From Candidatus Uhrbacteria bacterium (GTDB lineage: Bacteria > Patescibacteriota > Patescibacteriia > JACQRZ01): 21,859 nucleotides of DNA. The stretch covers positions 1 to 21,859 of the forward strand of contig JACQWH010000002.1 in assembly GCA_016209345.1 (NCBI GenBank), read 5' to 3'. The notes under the pieces are model-generated. The model saw only the letters and a list, made by a program, of their open reading frames with translations. It was not told the DNA's origin and made no database searches. Below, piece by piece: positions 1 to 6,534 of the stretch (positions are counted from its first letter, which is position 1; each line of letters starts with the position of its first letter). The position numbers and the translations under genes were made by a program.

Positions 1-10
1 CATTTTACCA

Positions 11-58
11 GGGATGTGACATTTCTACTTCCCTGGAATATGACATTATCACTTCCTT
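11..58. repeat. Two imperfect 24-nt direct repeats at the left edge
   Basis: Two adjacent units (11-34 and 35-58) share the cores TGACATT and CACTTCC/TACTTCC and match at roughly three quarters of positions. Short tandem TGACAT-type repeats are typical of the ends of IS21/IS481-like elements, where they bind transposase. No transposase is visible here, so an insertion-sequence end lying off the left edge is only an inference. Confidence 0.35.
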
Positions 59-129
59 GCTACAGCATTATCCGCATATGCACGCTATGAGCTTTCACTT
101 TTCTCCAAAAACTGATATTCTGGGCATAT

Positions 130-1935
130 ATGAAAACGGATGAAAAGATACAATTTTCCTGGCGCGATCTCATACGCGCCTACTGGTTTCTTCTCGGCGA
201 TCAGCGATGGAAATTTCTCGGCTGCGAGGCCGTTCTTGTCATTGTCCTGTTATACGAAATTGTTCCCCCGCTCATCATTGGGATGATAGTTGACTTTTTT
301 ACCACCTATCATGAAGGCGGCTCGCTTTCATTCTTTTATATTTCTACGATTGGACTTGGGCTATCGTTTGCCGTCGTTTCTTTTATTCGATTGAGTGTCA
401 AGCGCATTACGGCCTATCAAAAGAGCGAGGTCACGTATCGAACGAAGGTGCGCGGATTTGAACGACTGCTTGATTATTCACTCTCCTGGCACCACAAAGA
501 AACTGCCGGGGCAAAAGCGCAACGCATACAAAACGGCGTAGAGTCCTTCCGTCAATTATGCTGGGACTTTGATAATGAAATACTTCGCTCGCTCACGGGA
601 CTTTTCGGTATGATTGTTGTGTTCGCATTTTTGCGGCCGATCTATGTCCTATTCTTTCTTATCTATGTTGCGGGAGCGTGGTTGATTTTGCGCTATTTTT
701 ACCGGCGCATCCAGACAGAAAATGATCGCTACTATCTCTCGCTAGAACAGGCAGGTGGCACGTACGTGGAAGGATTGAGTAATATCATGACAATCAAAAC
801 ATTGGGCGCCAATAGTGATTTCAAAGATCGTGTTGCAAAAAAAGAAGCCCTCACCAAAAAACACGAATTCACCATGGCCGTCTATACGACGAACCTTTGG
901 AAAAGTTTCAACGCGCTCAATGGGATAAGCTATAGTACATTTTTACTGATTGTCGGATACGACATCATTACGCGCACTATTACCCCCGGCGCATTGGTTA
1001 TCTTTTACGGATATCTTCACGAACTCATAGGGTATACGTCGGGTATCATGTATATCTATGAGAGGATTCTTAAAGCAAAATCAGGCATTGGGCGCATGAT
1101 GGATATCTTTTGGAGCTCCTCGTCTGTGAGCGCCGGAAAGAAAAAATTTCCCGCAGACTGGGATACAATCACACTCAACAATGCTTCGTTTTCGTATCGC
1201 AACGATACAGAGCACGACTCGGACAAAACATCTCTTTCCGATATCGCTCTTACCATACCCCGCAAAAGCCACATCGGTATCGTCGGAAAAACAGGGAGCG
1301 GAAAATCGACCCTTGCCAAACTGCTCGCGGGTTTATTCCCCCTTAGTGGTGGGGCGTATCATATCGGCGCAACATCCTTTTACGATATGACACGAGATGA
1401 ACAGATAGGCCACATCACGCTTGTTTTGCAAGAAACTGAAGTTTTCAACTTTTCATTTCTTGAAAATATCACCCTCATGAAGAACATCGCGCCGGAAAAA
1501 ATCAAACGGGCGCTGATGATAGCGGATCTTCTGGATGTTGTTGCCCAATTACCCGAAGGGCTTGAAACACTTGTCGGGGAGAAGGGGTACCATCTTTCCG
1601 GTGGTGAACGTCAGCGGCTCGGCATCGCGCGCGCCATCTGCCGCGATCCGGATATTTTGATTTTAGATGAAGCAACGTCGTCACTGGACAGCGCTACAGA
1701 AAAACGTATTCAGCGAGCGCTTGAAACGCAGCTTTCCGAGAAAACACTGATCGTGATTGCCCATCGTGTCTCTACGCTCCAAAACGTTGATCGTCTGTAT
1801 GTGTTTGATAGGGGGACGATTGTTGAAGAGGGCACCTTTACCGAACTTTCACAAAATCCTCAGTCAAAATTTTCTGAGCTCTACCAAGAACAAAACGAAA
1901 AAGAAAAGCATGTCCCGCATCCCGATGCGGGGTAA
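130..1935 (+). CDS. ABC transporter, fused permease and ATPase (exporter type)
   Basis: A 601-residue half-transporter of the ABC exporter type I. Residues about 20-315 form the membrane domain with hydrophobic helices near 32-75, 150-190 and 265-300; the ATPase domain follows from about residue 345. Visible motifs are Walker A GKTGSGKST (386-394), Q-loop Gln434, signature LSGGERQR (489-496), Walker B ILILDEA with Asp-Glu at 513-514, and the H-loop His545. All catalytic residues are present. Such proteins work as homo- or heterodimers exporting lipids, peptides or drugs; no partner is adjacent, so the substrate is unknown. It is the only plus-strand protein gene accepted in the window. There is no clear Shine-Dalgarno before the ATG. 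The C-terminal codons run into a GC-rich hairpin (1914-1931), which makes the last residues look like recent read-through of a repeat. Confidence 0.95.
   Translation: MKTDEKIQFSWRDLIRAYWFLLGDQRWKFLGCEAVLVIVLLYEIVPPLIIGMIVDFFTTYHEGGSLSFFYISTIGLGLSFAVVSFIRLSVKRITAYQKSEVTYRTKVRGFERLLDYSLSWHHKETAGAKAQRIQNGVESFRQLCWDFDNEILRSLTGLFGMIVVFAFLRPIYVLFFLIYVAGAWLILRYFYRRIQTENDRYYLSLEQAGGTYVEGLSNIMTIKTLGANSDFKDRVAKKEALTKKHEFTMAVYTTNLWKSFNALNGISYSTFLLIVGYDIITRTITPGALVIFYGYLHELIGYTSGIMYIYERILKAKSGIGRMMDIFWSSSSVSAGKKKFPADWDTITLNNASFSYRNDTEHDSDKTSLSDIALTIPRKSHIGIVGKTGSGKSTLAKLLAGLFPLSGGAYHIGATSFYDMTRDEQIGHITLVLQETEVFNFSFLENITLMKNIAPEKIKRALMIADLLDVVAQLPEGLETLVGEKGYHLSGGERQRLGIARAICRDPDILILDEATSSLDSATEKRIQRALETQLSEKTLIVIAHRVSTLQNVDRLYVFDRGTIVEEGTFTELSQNPQSKFSELYQEQNEKEKHVPHPDAG
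1914..1931. terminator. GC-rich hairpin between convergent genes
   Basis: A 7-bp stem CCCGCAT/ATGCGGG with a 4-nt loop overlaps the end of the ABC gene and lies just past the stop of the convergent deacylase gene. On the minus strand it is followed by a pyrimidine stretch (CTTTTCTTTTTCG), so it could terminate the deacylase transcript. It may also be a genome-dispersed short palindromic repeat. Confidence 0.4.
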
Positions 1936-1942
1936 GAAATTG

Positions 1943-2503
1943 TTATCTTTCCTTACTTTCAACGGATTTCTTGCCAAGATGTTCAAGAAGAATGGCATTG
2001 GGAAGCACCTTGAGCAACCGGCCTGGGAGAATAAGTTTCGACGAACGAACACCAGCGCCTATAAGAATCTTCGGAAGTGATGCAACGGTACTCTCGATAA
2101 GCAGCGGCCAATCCTGCGGCAGGCCAATCTGTGAGATGCCACCATATTCCATCCGCGTCTCGCGCAAGGCGTCGTCCATCGATGCAAACGATACTCTGCG
2201 CGCTCCAAGATGGCGGCGAACAACGCCATTCACATCTGCTCTCATCGTCGCGGGAATTGCACATGCCGCATACCACTGCCGATCCCCTCGCTCCGCCTTA
2301 ACGATCACACAATTGACGCAAACATCGGGCTCAACGTGATAGTGTTCGCAAAACGTGGCTGTATCAGAGTATGACGGATCGATCGACGCAACCCCAATCT
2401 CGTCGAACGACAATGCACCGGACAACAACATCTCCCTAACCGGTTCGGCAACCAAATCAAGATGCTCACCCACTGACACTATGTCTAATGTTCCGAGCTT
2501 CAT
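1943..2503 (-). CDS. YbaK/ProX-type aminoacyl-tRNA deacylase domain protein
   Basis: A 186-residue protein that I assign to the YbaK / prolyl-tRNA synthetase-associated editing domain family. Members hydrolyse mischarged tRNAs such as Cys-tRNA(Pro) or Ala-tRNA(Pro) in the cytoplasm. The supporting pattern is the C-terminal half: a conserved-looking MEYGGISQIGLP segment, then LPKILIGAG and LILPGRLL, which follow the GG-x-G-x-P and gaG-x(4)-L strands of the fold. The N-terminal 60 residues match the family less well. The length is close to that of stand-alone members (150-190). It stands alone: the convergent ABC gene ends 7 nt beyond its stop, and the strong terminator at 2561-2594 separates it from the def operon upstream, so it must have its own promoter, of which only a weak TACAAT-like -10 is visible. 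Confidence 0.72.
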   Translation of the reverse strand: MKLGTLDIVSVGEHLDLVAEPVREMLLSGALSFDEIGVASIDPSYSDTATFCEHYHVEPDVCVNCVIVKAERGDRQWYAACAIPATMRADVNGVVRRHLGARRVSFASMDDALRETRMEYGGISQIGLPQDWPLLIESTVASLPKILIGAGVRSSKLILPGRLLKVLPNAILLEHLGKKSVESKER

Positions 2504-2560
2504 ATTCCTATTGTATATCTCTATTCATACCTCATACAGATTACAGTAAAATGTTGAATG

Positions 2561-2594
2561 ATAAAACCCTCCGATGGCCATCGGAGGGTTTTAT
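2561..2594. terminator. Perfect 34-nt palindromic terminator
   Basis: Each half is the 17-nt ATAAAACCCTCCGATGG and its exact complement, so the stem is GC-rich (CCCTCCGATGG) and is flanked by A and T tracts on both strands. It has the form of a bidirectional intrinsic terminator. On the minus strand it lies 180 nt past the def stop and just before the deacylase promoter region. Confidence 0.85.
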
Positions 2595-2603
2595 AGTGAT
2601 CCT

Positions 2604-2638
2604 GCATGATTACATACAAGGGACCAGACTTGCCATTT
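2604..2638 (+). repeat. Partial upstream copy of the tRNA-like gene
   Basis: Bases 2621-2638 are identical to 2724-2741 inside the tRNA-like gene (GGACCAGACTTGCCATTT). Similarity continues leftward: GCATGATT here against GCATGGTT at 2713-2720, with 6 extra bases in this copy. The T arm and acceptor strands are absent, so this looks like a decayed partial duplicate. Confidence 0.7.
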
Positions 2639-2688
2639 GATTATATACTACCATGTCATAACAGCACCTGTCAAGTAAAATCGTATGC

Positions 2689-2694
2689 TATACT
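2689..2694 (+). promoter_or_regulatory. Extended -10 promoter for the tRNA-like RNA
   Basis: TATACT preceded by TGC gives an extended -10 element. A CTGTCA-like -35 lies at 2668-2673 with a short 15-nt spacer. Predicted initiation near 2701 falls right at the start of the folded RNA at 2703. Confidence 0.5.
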
Positions 2695-2702
2695 GAATCT
2701 CG

Positions 2703-2775
2703 CCTGGGGGTAGCATGGTTGCAGGACCAGACTTGCCATTTTGGTCCTCGGGGTTCAATTCCCCGTACCTCCAGG
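2703..2775 (+). tRNA. tRNA-like RNA with GCC in the anticodon-type loop (non-canonical)
   Basis: The sequence folds as a cloverleaf. The 7-bp acceptor GGGGGTA/TACCTCC (2706-2712 with 2766-2772, one G-U) can extend outward to 10 bp. The T arm CGGGG/CCCCG encloses the canonical 7-nt loop TTCAATT (2754-2760). The anticodon-like arm is GGACCAGA/TTTGGTCC (2724-2731 with 2740-2747), 8 bp instead of 5, with an 8-nt loop CTTGCCAT, giving GCC (Gly) in the usual context. The D region is only a 3-bp GCA/TGC mini-hairpin with loop TGGT. There is no encoded CCA and almost no variable loop. An extended -10 promoter precedes it and a T6 tract follows at 2779-2784, overlapping the end of the antisense def gene. 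It could be a specialised or decayed tRNA-Gly, or a tRNA-shaped small RNA. A functional elongator tRNA is unlikely on this fold. Confidence 0.45.
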
Positions 2776-3309
2776 TCATTTTTTCCGAATTCGTTTATTA
2801 AACTCTTCGGCGGTCATAAGCGTATGCATATCAGTCATACGATCAACATACAGAATACCGTTGAGGTGGTCAATTTCATGCTGAAATACTTTTGCCAAAA
2901 ATCCGCGCACGACCTCTCGATGCTTTTCTCCATGCTCATCATAATACTCAACGGCCACTGATTTTGACCGCGGCACCTTTCCCCATATTCCACCACAGCT
3001 TAAACAGCCCTCATAGTCGGATTCCACGCTCTTTGAATATGAGATAATTTTGGGATTAACAATTACTCGTTTGTACGGTACAACATCCGGTCGATGCGGT
3101 AATGGATGCACGTCGATAACTGCCAATCGGATAGATTTTCCGATCTGCGGCGCCGCAAGCCCCACACCAATATCTTGAATGGTAAAAAACATTCTCGCAA
3201 TCAATGTTTCGAACGTTTGTGTATGAACATCCTTCAATGCAACCTTCTTCGCCCGTCGCCGCAAGATAGGATTTCCGAATTGTGTTCGTGACAATAAATG
3301 AGATCTCAT
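2776..3309 (-). CDS. def: Peptide deformylase
   Basis: Removes the N-formyl group from new polypeptides at the ribosome exit, using a bound Fe2+ or similar metal. All three deformylase motifs are intact in this 177-residue protein: GVGLAAPQ (48-55), EGCLS (100-104, metal ligand Cys102) and HEIDH (144-148, ligands His144 and His148, catalytic Glu145). The length is normal. It starts 9 nt after the stop of the RelE-like toxin gene and shares the only good upstream promoter (3837-3864), so an essential housekeeping gene seems to be the distal gene of a toxin-antitoxin operon. Its stop codon abuts the tRNA-like gene on the opposite strand. The transcript probably ends at the palindrome at 2561-2594. 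Confidence 0.95.
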   Translation of the reverse strand: MRSHLLSRTQFGNPILRRRAKKVALKDVHTQTFETLIARMFFTIQDIGVGLAAPQIGKSIRLAVIDVHPLPHRPDVVPYKRVIVNPKIISYSKSVESDYEGCLSCGGIWGKVPRSKSVAVEYYDEHGEKHREVVRGFLAKVFQHEIDHLNGILYVDRMTDMHTLMTAEEFNKRIRKK

Positions 3310-3318
3310 TCCTATTTT

Positions 3319-3579
3319 TTATCGATAGATTTCGTGCGCGTGCCAATTTCGAAGAAGAGCGCCTCGTTCTCTGCAAGAAAGAGGAATGTAATGCGATAGG
3401 AGTAGTTGATCCAAAATGCCCAAACCTCCTTTTCTTTTTCCTTTGAGCTTATGTGTCCTCAATAATGGATGAAACGGGTCGGTTCGAAATAATGCTTCTT
3501 TTGCTTGGGCCTGTTGCCTGATATTCTCAGGAATCCTCTTGTACTGCTTTTCAAATTGACGAGAGACATGAATAATCAT
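3319..3579 (-). pseudogene. RelE/ParE-type toxin with two compensating indels
   Basis: The 86-residue frame begins like a RelE-superfamily mRNA interferase (FEKQYKRIPENIRQQAQ, then DPFHPLLRTHKLKGK). From about residue 51 the meaningful sequence jumps to the +1 frame: VWAFWINYSYRITFLFL and AENEALFFEIGT, a textbook RelE core. It then returns to the first frame for HEIYR. One extra A in the A-rich stretch around 3426-3432 and an extra CG in the GCACGCGCAC run near 3335-3345 would explain this; removing both restores one continuous toxin with the same stop. The antitoxin gene is 9 nt upstream, with an AGGGG ribosome site between. If the indels are real the toxin core is scrambled and probably inactive; if they are assembly errors the gene is intact. 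Confidence 0.8.
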
Positions 3580-3588
3580 ATCCCCTCG

Positions 3589-3807
3589 TTAAGAAAGATC
3601 CGCAAGCGATCGTATGGTTTTTGATTTTCCGCTTCGATGTTCCCGAAGCGCCCGTGATGCCGAGCGATCAAGAGATAGAGCGTCGTTCCCGTGAAGATAA
3701 TAGGTTGGAACAGCGCGCTCCCGCAACCGTTCATACTCTTCCAATGACAAAACAACAACGCCGCCGCTTTTATCGATTAGTTTCTTTTGTAATGTAATAG
3801 CGCTCAT
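3589..3807 (-). CDS. Antitoxin of the RelE-like pair
   Basis: A 72-residue protein beginning MSAITLQKKLIDKSG, with LEEYERLRER and a basic, Ser-rich C-terminal tail (SASRALREHRSGKSKTIRS). The position directly before a RelE-like gene, the size, and the VVVLSLEEYERL element (as in Phd/YefM/PrlF-type antitoxins) support an antitoxin that would bind the toxin and repress its own promoter. An upstream in-frame TTG at 3864 would add 19 residues, but that TTG is part of the -35 box TTGACA and the added stretch covers the -10, so the ATG at 3807 is chosen. The subfamily is not certain. Confidence 0.7.
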   Translation of the reverse strand: MSAITLQKKLIDKSGGVVVLSLEEYERLRERAVPTYYLHGNDALSLDRSASRALREHRSGKSKTIRSLADLS

Positions 3808-3836
3808 AAACAATTCAATTGCTGGTTTATTGTAAT

Positions 3837-3864
3837 AGTATATCGTCCTGCCAAGAAATGTCAA
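3837..3864 (-). promoter_or_regulatory. Promoter of antitoxin-toxin-def operon
   Basis: On the minus strand TTGACA (3859-3864), a 16-nt spacer and TATACT (3837-3842) form a near-consensus sigma-70 promoter about 30 nt before the antitoxin ATG. Confidence 0.8.
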
Positions 3865-3900
3865 AATCGCGAATCGTTCAACACCCTCGCCAAAGAAGTA

Positions 3901-4251
3901 TTAGATCTCATTTTTATCAATATATCGCACATGCACTTCATTCTCTTCCTTCCATGCGGGGACGGTTGTGAGTGTCATCTTCATTTTTCCGAGATAATAA
4001 ATCTTTGTCATCGGTGGGATGACAATGCAATCAGTGGCTTTTGCAGTGACGGCCTCACCGTTGAGGTAGAACGTTCCCTCGCCCTCAAGGATATAGCAAA
4101 TAAACGTGCTCTGCTTATGATAAAACTCCTGAAAATGCCCTTCATCTACTTCGACGTATACAACCCCCGCTTCTTCTCGACCGACCGGATACACCCAAAG
4201 ATTGATTCCGTGTTTTTCCTTTCGAAATGCTTGATCTCTGCTCACTTTCAT
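3901..4251 (-). CDS. Small cupin-fold protein
   Basis: A 116-residue protein from the ATG at 4251; a longer frame from 4338 would run back into the dehydrogenase gene and is less likely. The central part has the cupin barrel pattern: YHKQSTFICYILEGEGTF, then LNGEAV, then DCIVIPPMTKIYYLG, matching the two conserved cupin motifs around a possible metal site (His of YHKQ). The usual H-x-H pair is reduced, so metal binding is unsure. The gene follows the dehydrogenase by 19 nt on the same strand and is probably cotranscribed. Cupins of this size are often sugar isomerases, epimerases or ligand sensors; no substrate can be inferred. Confidence 0.65.
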   Translation of the reverse strand: MKVSRDQAFRKEKHGINLWVYPVGREEAGVVYVEVDEGHFQEFYHKQSTFICYILEGEGTFYLNGEAVTAKATDCIVIPPMTKIYYLGKMKMTLTTVPAWKEENEVHVRYIDKNEI

Positions 4252-4270
4252 AGATTCCAAGATTAACAAA

Positions 4271-5263
4271 TTATTGTGTAATGCTACTCCAAAGTTCGTC
4301 GTCAACCTCCAGTGTGCCTTTTTCAATATTCTTTGCACGGTTCTTCGCCGCTCGCTCGCCGGGAATCAAAATTTCTTCAACGCCCGACAATTTCTGTCCA
4401 CCTTTAATATATGCAACAAATTCGCTATTCTCTTTTTTCATTTTTTCAACATCTGTGGTAAGGGCGGGATTGAATACAACAATCATCGCCCCGCGCATGC
4501 GACATTGATAATCTTGGTTTGAAGGGGCCTCCCCTGCTTGCAGGGTGCGACCAAGAAATGATCCTGTCATCATCTCGATAAAAAGCGCCAGCGCAAAACC
4601 TTTATATCCACCCATCGCTTCAACCGAATATGCGTCATCGGGCCGTACCGCGTATTCCCCTATCTTTGTATAAAAGGTATCTTTGGGAAGCTCTTTACCA
4701 AGCCGCTTTGCTTTTCGCGCTTCACCCCATGCCCGCTTTGAAGTCGCCATATCAACAATGATCGGCTCCGGAGCGGTAGGAATACCTATTCCTATTGGAT
4801 TGGTTCCAACCACGGGATCATATCCGCCTGGCGGCGCCGTCATTGACTGACCACCGTCATTGATGACAAAAGAAACCATGTTCTTTTCGGCAACATACTG
4901 GGCAATGATTCCCGGCCGAAGCCATATTTTCATGTTCAGAATATATCCTACAGCCACCCCTTCTTTTTCCGCGATCTGTATAAGCTTGTCCGCAAGCATC
5001 CTGCCAACATAGGAACCGGGTAATGTGTCTGCGTCCATCACAACGAGTGCGTGTGTTTCCTTGATAATCTTTGCTTGTTTACCCGCCATGTCTTTCGCGC
5101 CCTCTAAAAACGCCGGAAATGCCATCAGCCCGTGACTTTGTTTACCCTGAAGTTCACCCTCAAGATAATCATCGGCGAGCATTGGTATCATCGTTTCGTC
5201 AACACCCCGCTTCCGCAGTGCCGCCTCAAGCGCTTTTCTAATTTCTTCAATTGGTACCTGCAT
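4271..5263 (-). CDS. Malate/L-lactate dehydrogenase family oxidoreductase (Ldh_2)
   Basis: A 330-residue NAD(P)-dependent dehydrogenase of the Ldh_2 family (malate, sulfolactate, ureidoglycolate and related 2-hydroxyacid dehydrogenases), unrelated to the classical Rossmann-fold LDH/MDH. Evidence: the N-terminal LEGELQGKQSHGL segment with the conserved catalytic-region His, NDGGQSMTAPPGG, GTNPIGIGIPT (nucleotide-binding loop), IVDMATSKRAWGEA, and the C-terminal MGGYKGFALALFIEMM. Length is typical (330-360). A clear GGGGAG ribosome site precedes the ATG. The exact 2-hydroxyacid substrate cannot be told; in a fermentative organism malate or lactate is plausible. The cupin gene follows in the same direction. 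Confidence 0.88.
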   Translation of the reverse strand: MQVPIEEIRKALEAALRKRGVDETMIPMLADDYLEGELQGKQSHGLMAFPAFLEGAKDMAGKQAKIIKETHALVVMDADTLPGSYVGRMLADKLIQIAEKEGVAVGYILNMKIWLRPGIIAQYVAEKNMVSFVINDGGQSMTAPPGGYDPVVGTNPIGIGIPTAPEPIIVDMATSKRAWGEARKAKRLGKELPKDTFYTKIGEYAVRPDDAYSVEAMGGYKGFALALFIEMMTGSFLGRTLQAGEAPSNQDYQCRMRGAMIVVFNPALTTDVEKMKKENSEFVAYIKGGQKLSGVEEILIPGERAAKNRAKNIEKGTLEVDDELWSSITQ

Positions 5264-5346
5264 ATATCCCTACTCCCCTGCTTTGGTTATTTTAAATTTT
5301 TGCTCCCCAGATACCCATACGTTAAAATAAAACTTCCGAATCGACT

Positions 5347-5760
5347 TCAATCATTGTTGAATGCAAACGGATCGACACGCTCAATCTCTTCAATCGTATC
5401 GAAATGCTTGTCACTGCTTAAAATAGCGTTGGTCCCAAACTGGAGGGCAACAGCGGCGTGGAGAGCATCGCGCGCGTCAACATCATATCGTTCAAATAAA
5501 TCAAGCGCGGATTGAATCGCGCTTTCATCAACGCCAACGAGTGGCACAAACGACATGATCACTCGGGAAAGTTCAATACCTTTTTGCTTTTCCCCGATAT
5601 GGGCAAAACGATAAATAATTTCTTGGATGACCTCTGTCGAGGTAAGGGCATCGATTAAATTTCGTTCTATTTTTTCGAGAATCAGGACACAGGGCTTTTT
5701 ATATGCGTGCTCCGCGCCTGCGGCGTACATAATCACCGACGTATCAAGAAAGTAGCGCAT
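5347..5760 (-). CDS. PIN-domain toxin (VapC-like)
   Basis: A 137-residue PIN ribonuclease from the ATG at 5760. The four acidic positions of the active site are present: Asp in MRYFLDTSVI, Glu in TSTEVIQEI, Asp in DVDARDALHAA and Asp in ILSSDKHFD. VapC toxins cleave tRNA or rRNA in the cytoplasm. The preferred start puts the first Asp at residue 6 as in other VapCs; a longer frame from 5799 would overlap the upstream gene. That gene (5766-5969) ends 5 nt before this ATG and is the presumed antitoxin. The toxin looks intact. Confidence 0.88.
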   Translation of the reverse strand: MRYFLDTSVIMYAAGAEHAYKKPCVLILEKIERNLIDALTSTEVIQEIIYRFAHIGEKQKGIELSRVIMSFVPLVGVDESAIQSALDLFERYDVDARDALHAAVALQFGTNAILSSDKHFDTIEEIERVDPFAFNND

Positions 5761-5765
5761 AGCGG

Positions 5766-5969
5766 CTATCCGTGTATTTCTCGTTCCATTTCCTCCCATT
5801 CACCTACCGGAAGGCCCATCGCCGCAATCTCTGCGACTCGAGGGGATGTTTGTTGCGTCCGCCAATCCGCCGCCGTAAAACGAAAACGTATAAGCTCTCG
5901 ACGCATACGCATCACCTCCCGCTCAAGGGTGGAAAGATCGTGTGTCAATTGTTCAAAAAATGGTGTCAT
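5766..5969 (-). CDS. Probable antitoxin of the PIN toxin
   Basis: A 67-residue, strongly charged, helical protein (MTPFFEQLTHDLSTLEREV, then MRRELIRFRF, ending EWEEMEREIHG). I recognise no named DNA-binding fold; a short coiled coil over residues 8-30 is likely. The call rests on position: it is 5 nt upstream of a PIN toxin gene and directly behind a good promoter, the normal order for an antitoxin gene. It lacks the swapped-hairpin AbrB pattern of the second PIN pair in this window, so the two pairs are of different types. Confidence 0.65.
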   Translation of the reverse strand: MTPFFEQLTHDLSTLEREVMRMRRELIRFRFTAADWRTQQTSPRVAEIAAMGLPVGEWEEMEREIHG

Positions 5970-5992
5970 AGATTGATTTTTGCTCCATTATA

Positions 5993-6021
5993 ACTATACC
6001 ATACTCAGAAGAGGATGACAA
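5993..6021 (-). promoter_or_regulatory. Promoter of the PIN toxin-antitoxin pair
   Basis: Minus strand: TTGTCA (6016-6021), 17-nt spacer, TATAGT (5993-5998), with a GGAG ribosome site before the ATG at 5969. A second TATAAT overlaps just downstream. Confidence 0.75.
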
Positions 6022-6103
6022 GCGCTTGCTTATGCTTGCACTGATCCATGATACAGCTGACCATAAAAAAGGACCGAAAACATGCAAAAGGGTCTTGTCT
6101 CCT

Positions 6104-6143
6104 TCGGTGCGTAAAATATGCTATAGCATATTTTACGCACCGA
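6104..6143. repeat. Perfect 40-nt palindrome
   Basis: The left arm TCGGTGCGTAAAATATGCTA is followed immediately by its exact complement with no spacer. It lies between the AbiEii-type locus (ending upstream) and the PIN locus promoter. There is no T tract directly after it on either strand, so a classical terminator is doubtful. An operator, a dispersed palindromic repeat or a hairpin stabilising the upstream mRNA end are all possible. Confidence 0.85.
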
Positions 6144-6170
6144 TAGGATATTTCAATCAACCTTCAGTGT

Positions 6171-6292
6171 TTAAAGTGAAACGGCAAGGGGAATCAATAT
6201 ACCATCTTGTATCGCAACATCCTGTAGCGTATCAATGATGTTCATGGGCTTGGACAAAGCTTGTATAATACACGCATCAATAACCGCGAGCT
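6171..6292 (-). pseudogene. Out-of-frame continuation of the AbiEii partner gene
   Basis: Just past the TAA at 6292-6294, the shifted frame stays open for about 40 codons to a TAA at 6171-6173. It encodes a protein-like sequence: THKLAVIDACIIQALSK, MNIIDTLQDVAIQDG, ILIPLAVSL. No start codon and ribosome site sit at its beginning, so it reads best as the C-terminal part of the 80-residue protein separated by a one-base shift near the CGGCACAACACA run. Confidence 0.5.
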
Positions 6293-6534
6293 TATGTGTT
6301 GTGCCGTTTGGCGAGGAATTTTGTGGTGAGTTTCAATTTCTCTGGAACGCGAAGGGTGTCAACAATTTCTCCGACGTTGCGCCAGTCGTCGGGTGTAAAA
6401 TAGCGCCAGAGCATGCGCGTGACATAACGATTGTAGTACTGCCGCTTTTCTGCCGCATTGCGCCACGGCGGTTTGCAGAGCAGTCCGTCCCAATTTGTCA
6501 GCGCTTCAATGTCTTGTGGCGTGTGTCCTTTCAT
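6292..6534 (-). CDS. Small partner protein of the AbiEii-type nucleotidyltransferase
   Basis: An 80-residue protein (MKGHTPQDIEALTNWDGLL, many Trp and Arg residues, ending FLAKRHNT) that I do not recognise as a named family. Its ATG overlaps the stop of the nucleotidyltransferase gene by 4 nt (ATGA), which implies translational coupling and a joint function. The order differs from classical abiE, where the antitoxin gene comes first. The C-terminus is probably truncated by a frameshift (see 6171-6292), in which case the full protein would be about 120 residues. Confidence 0.6.
   Translation of the reverse strand: MKGHTPQDIEALTNWDGLLCKPPWRNAAEKRQYYNRYVTRMLWRYFTPDDWRNVGEIVDTLRVPEKLKLTTKFLAKRHNT

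Noticed and set aside
3056..3376. 106-residue minus-strand frame overlapping def
   Set aside because: Its first part is the shifted frame of the RelE-like gene and the rest overlaps def in another frame; def has all motifs.
3589..3864. Antitoxin gene starting at the upstream TTG (91 residues)
   Set aside because: The TTG is the first three bases of the -35 box TTGACA and the extra codons span the -10, so they cannot be in the transcript; the ATG at 3807 is used.
4252..4338. N-terminal extension of the cupin protein
   Set aside because: It would overlap the 3' end of the dehydrogenase gene by 68 nt and has no cupin-like content; the ATG at 4251 is a better start.
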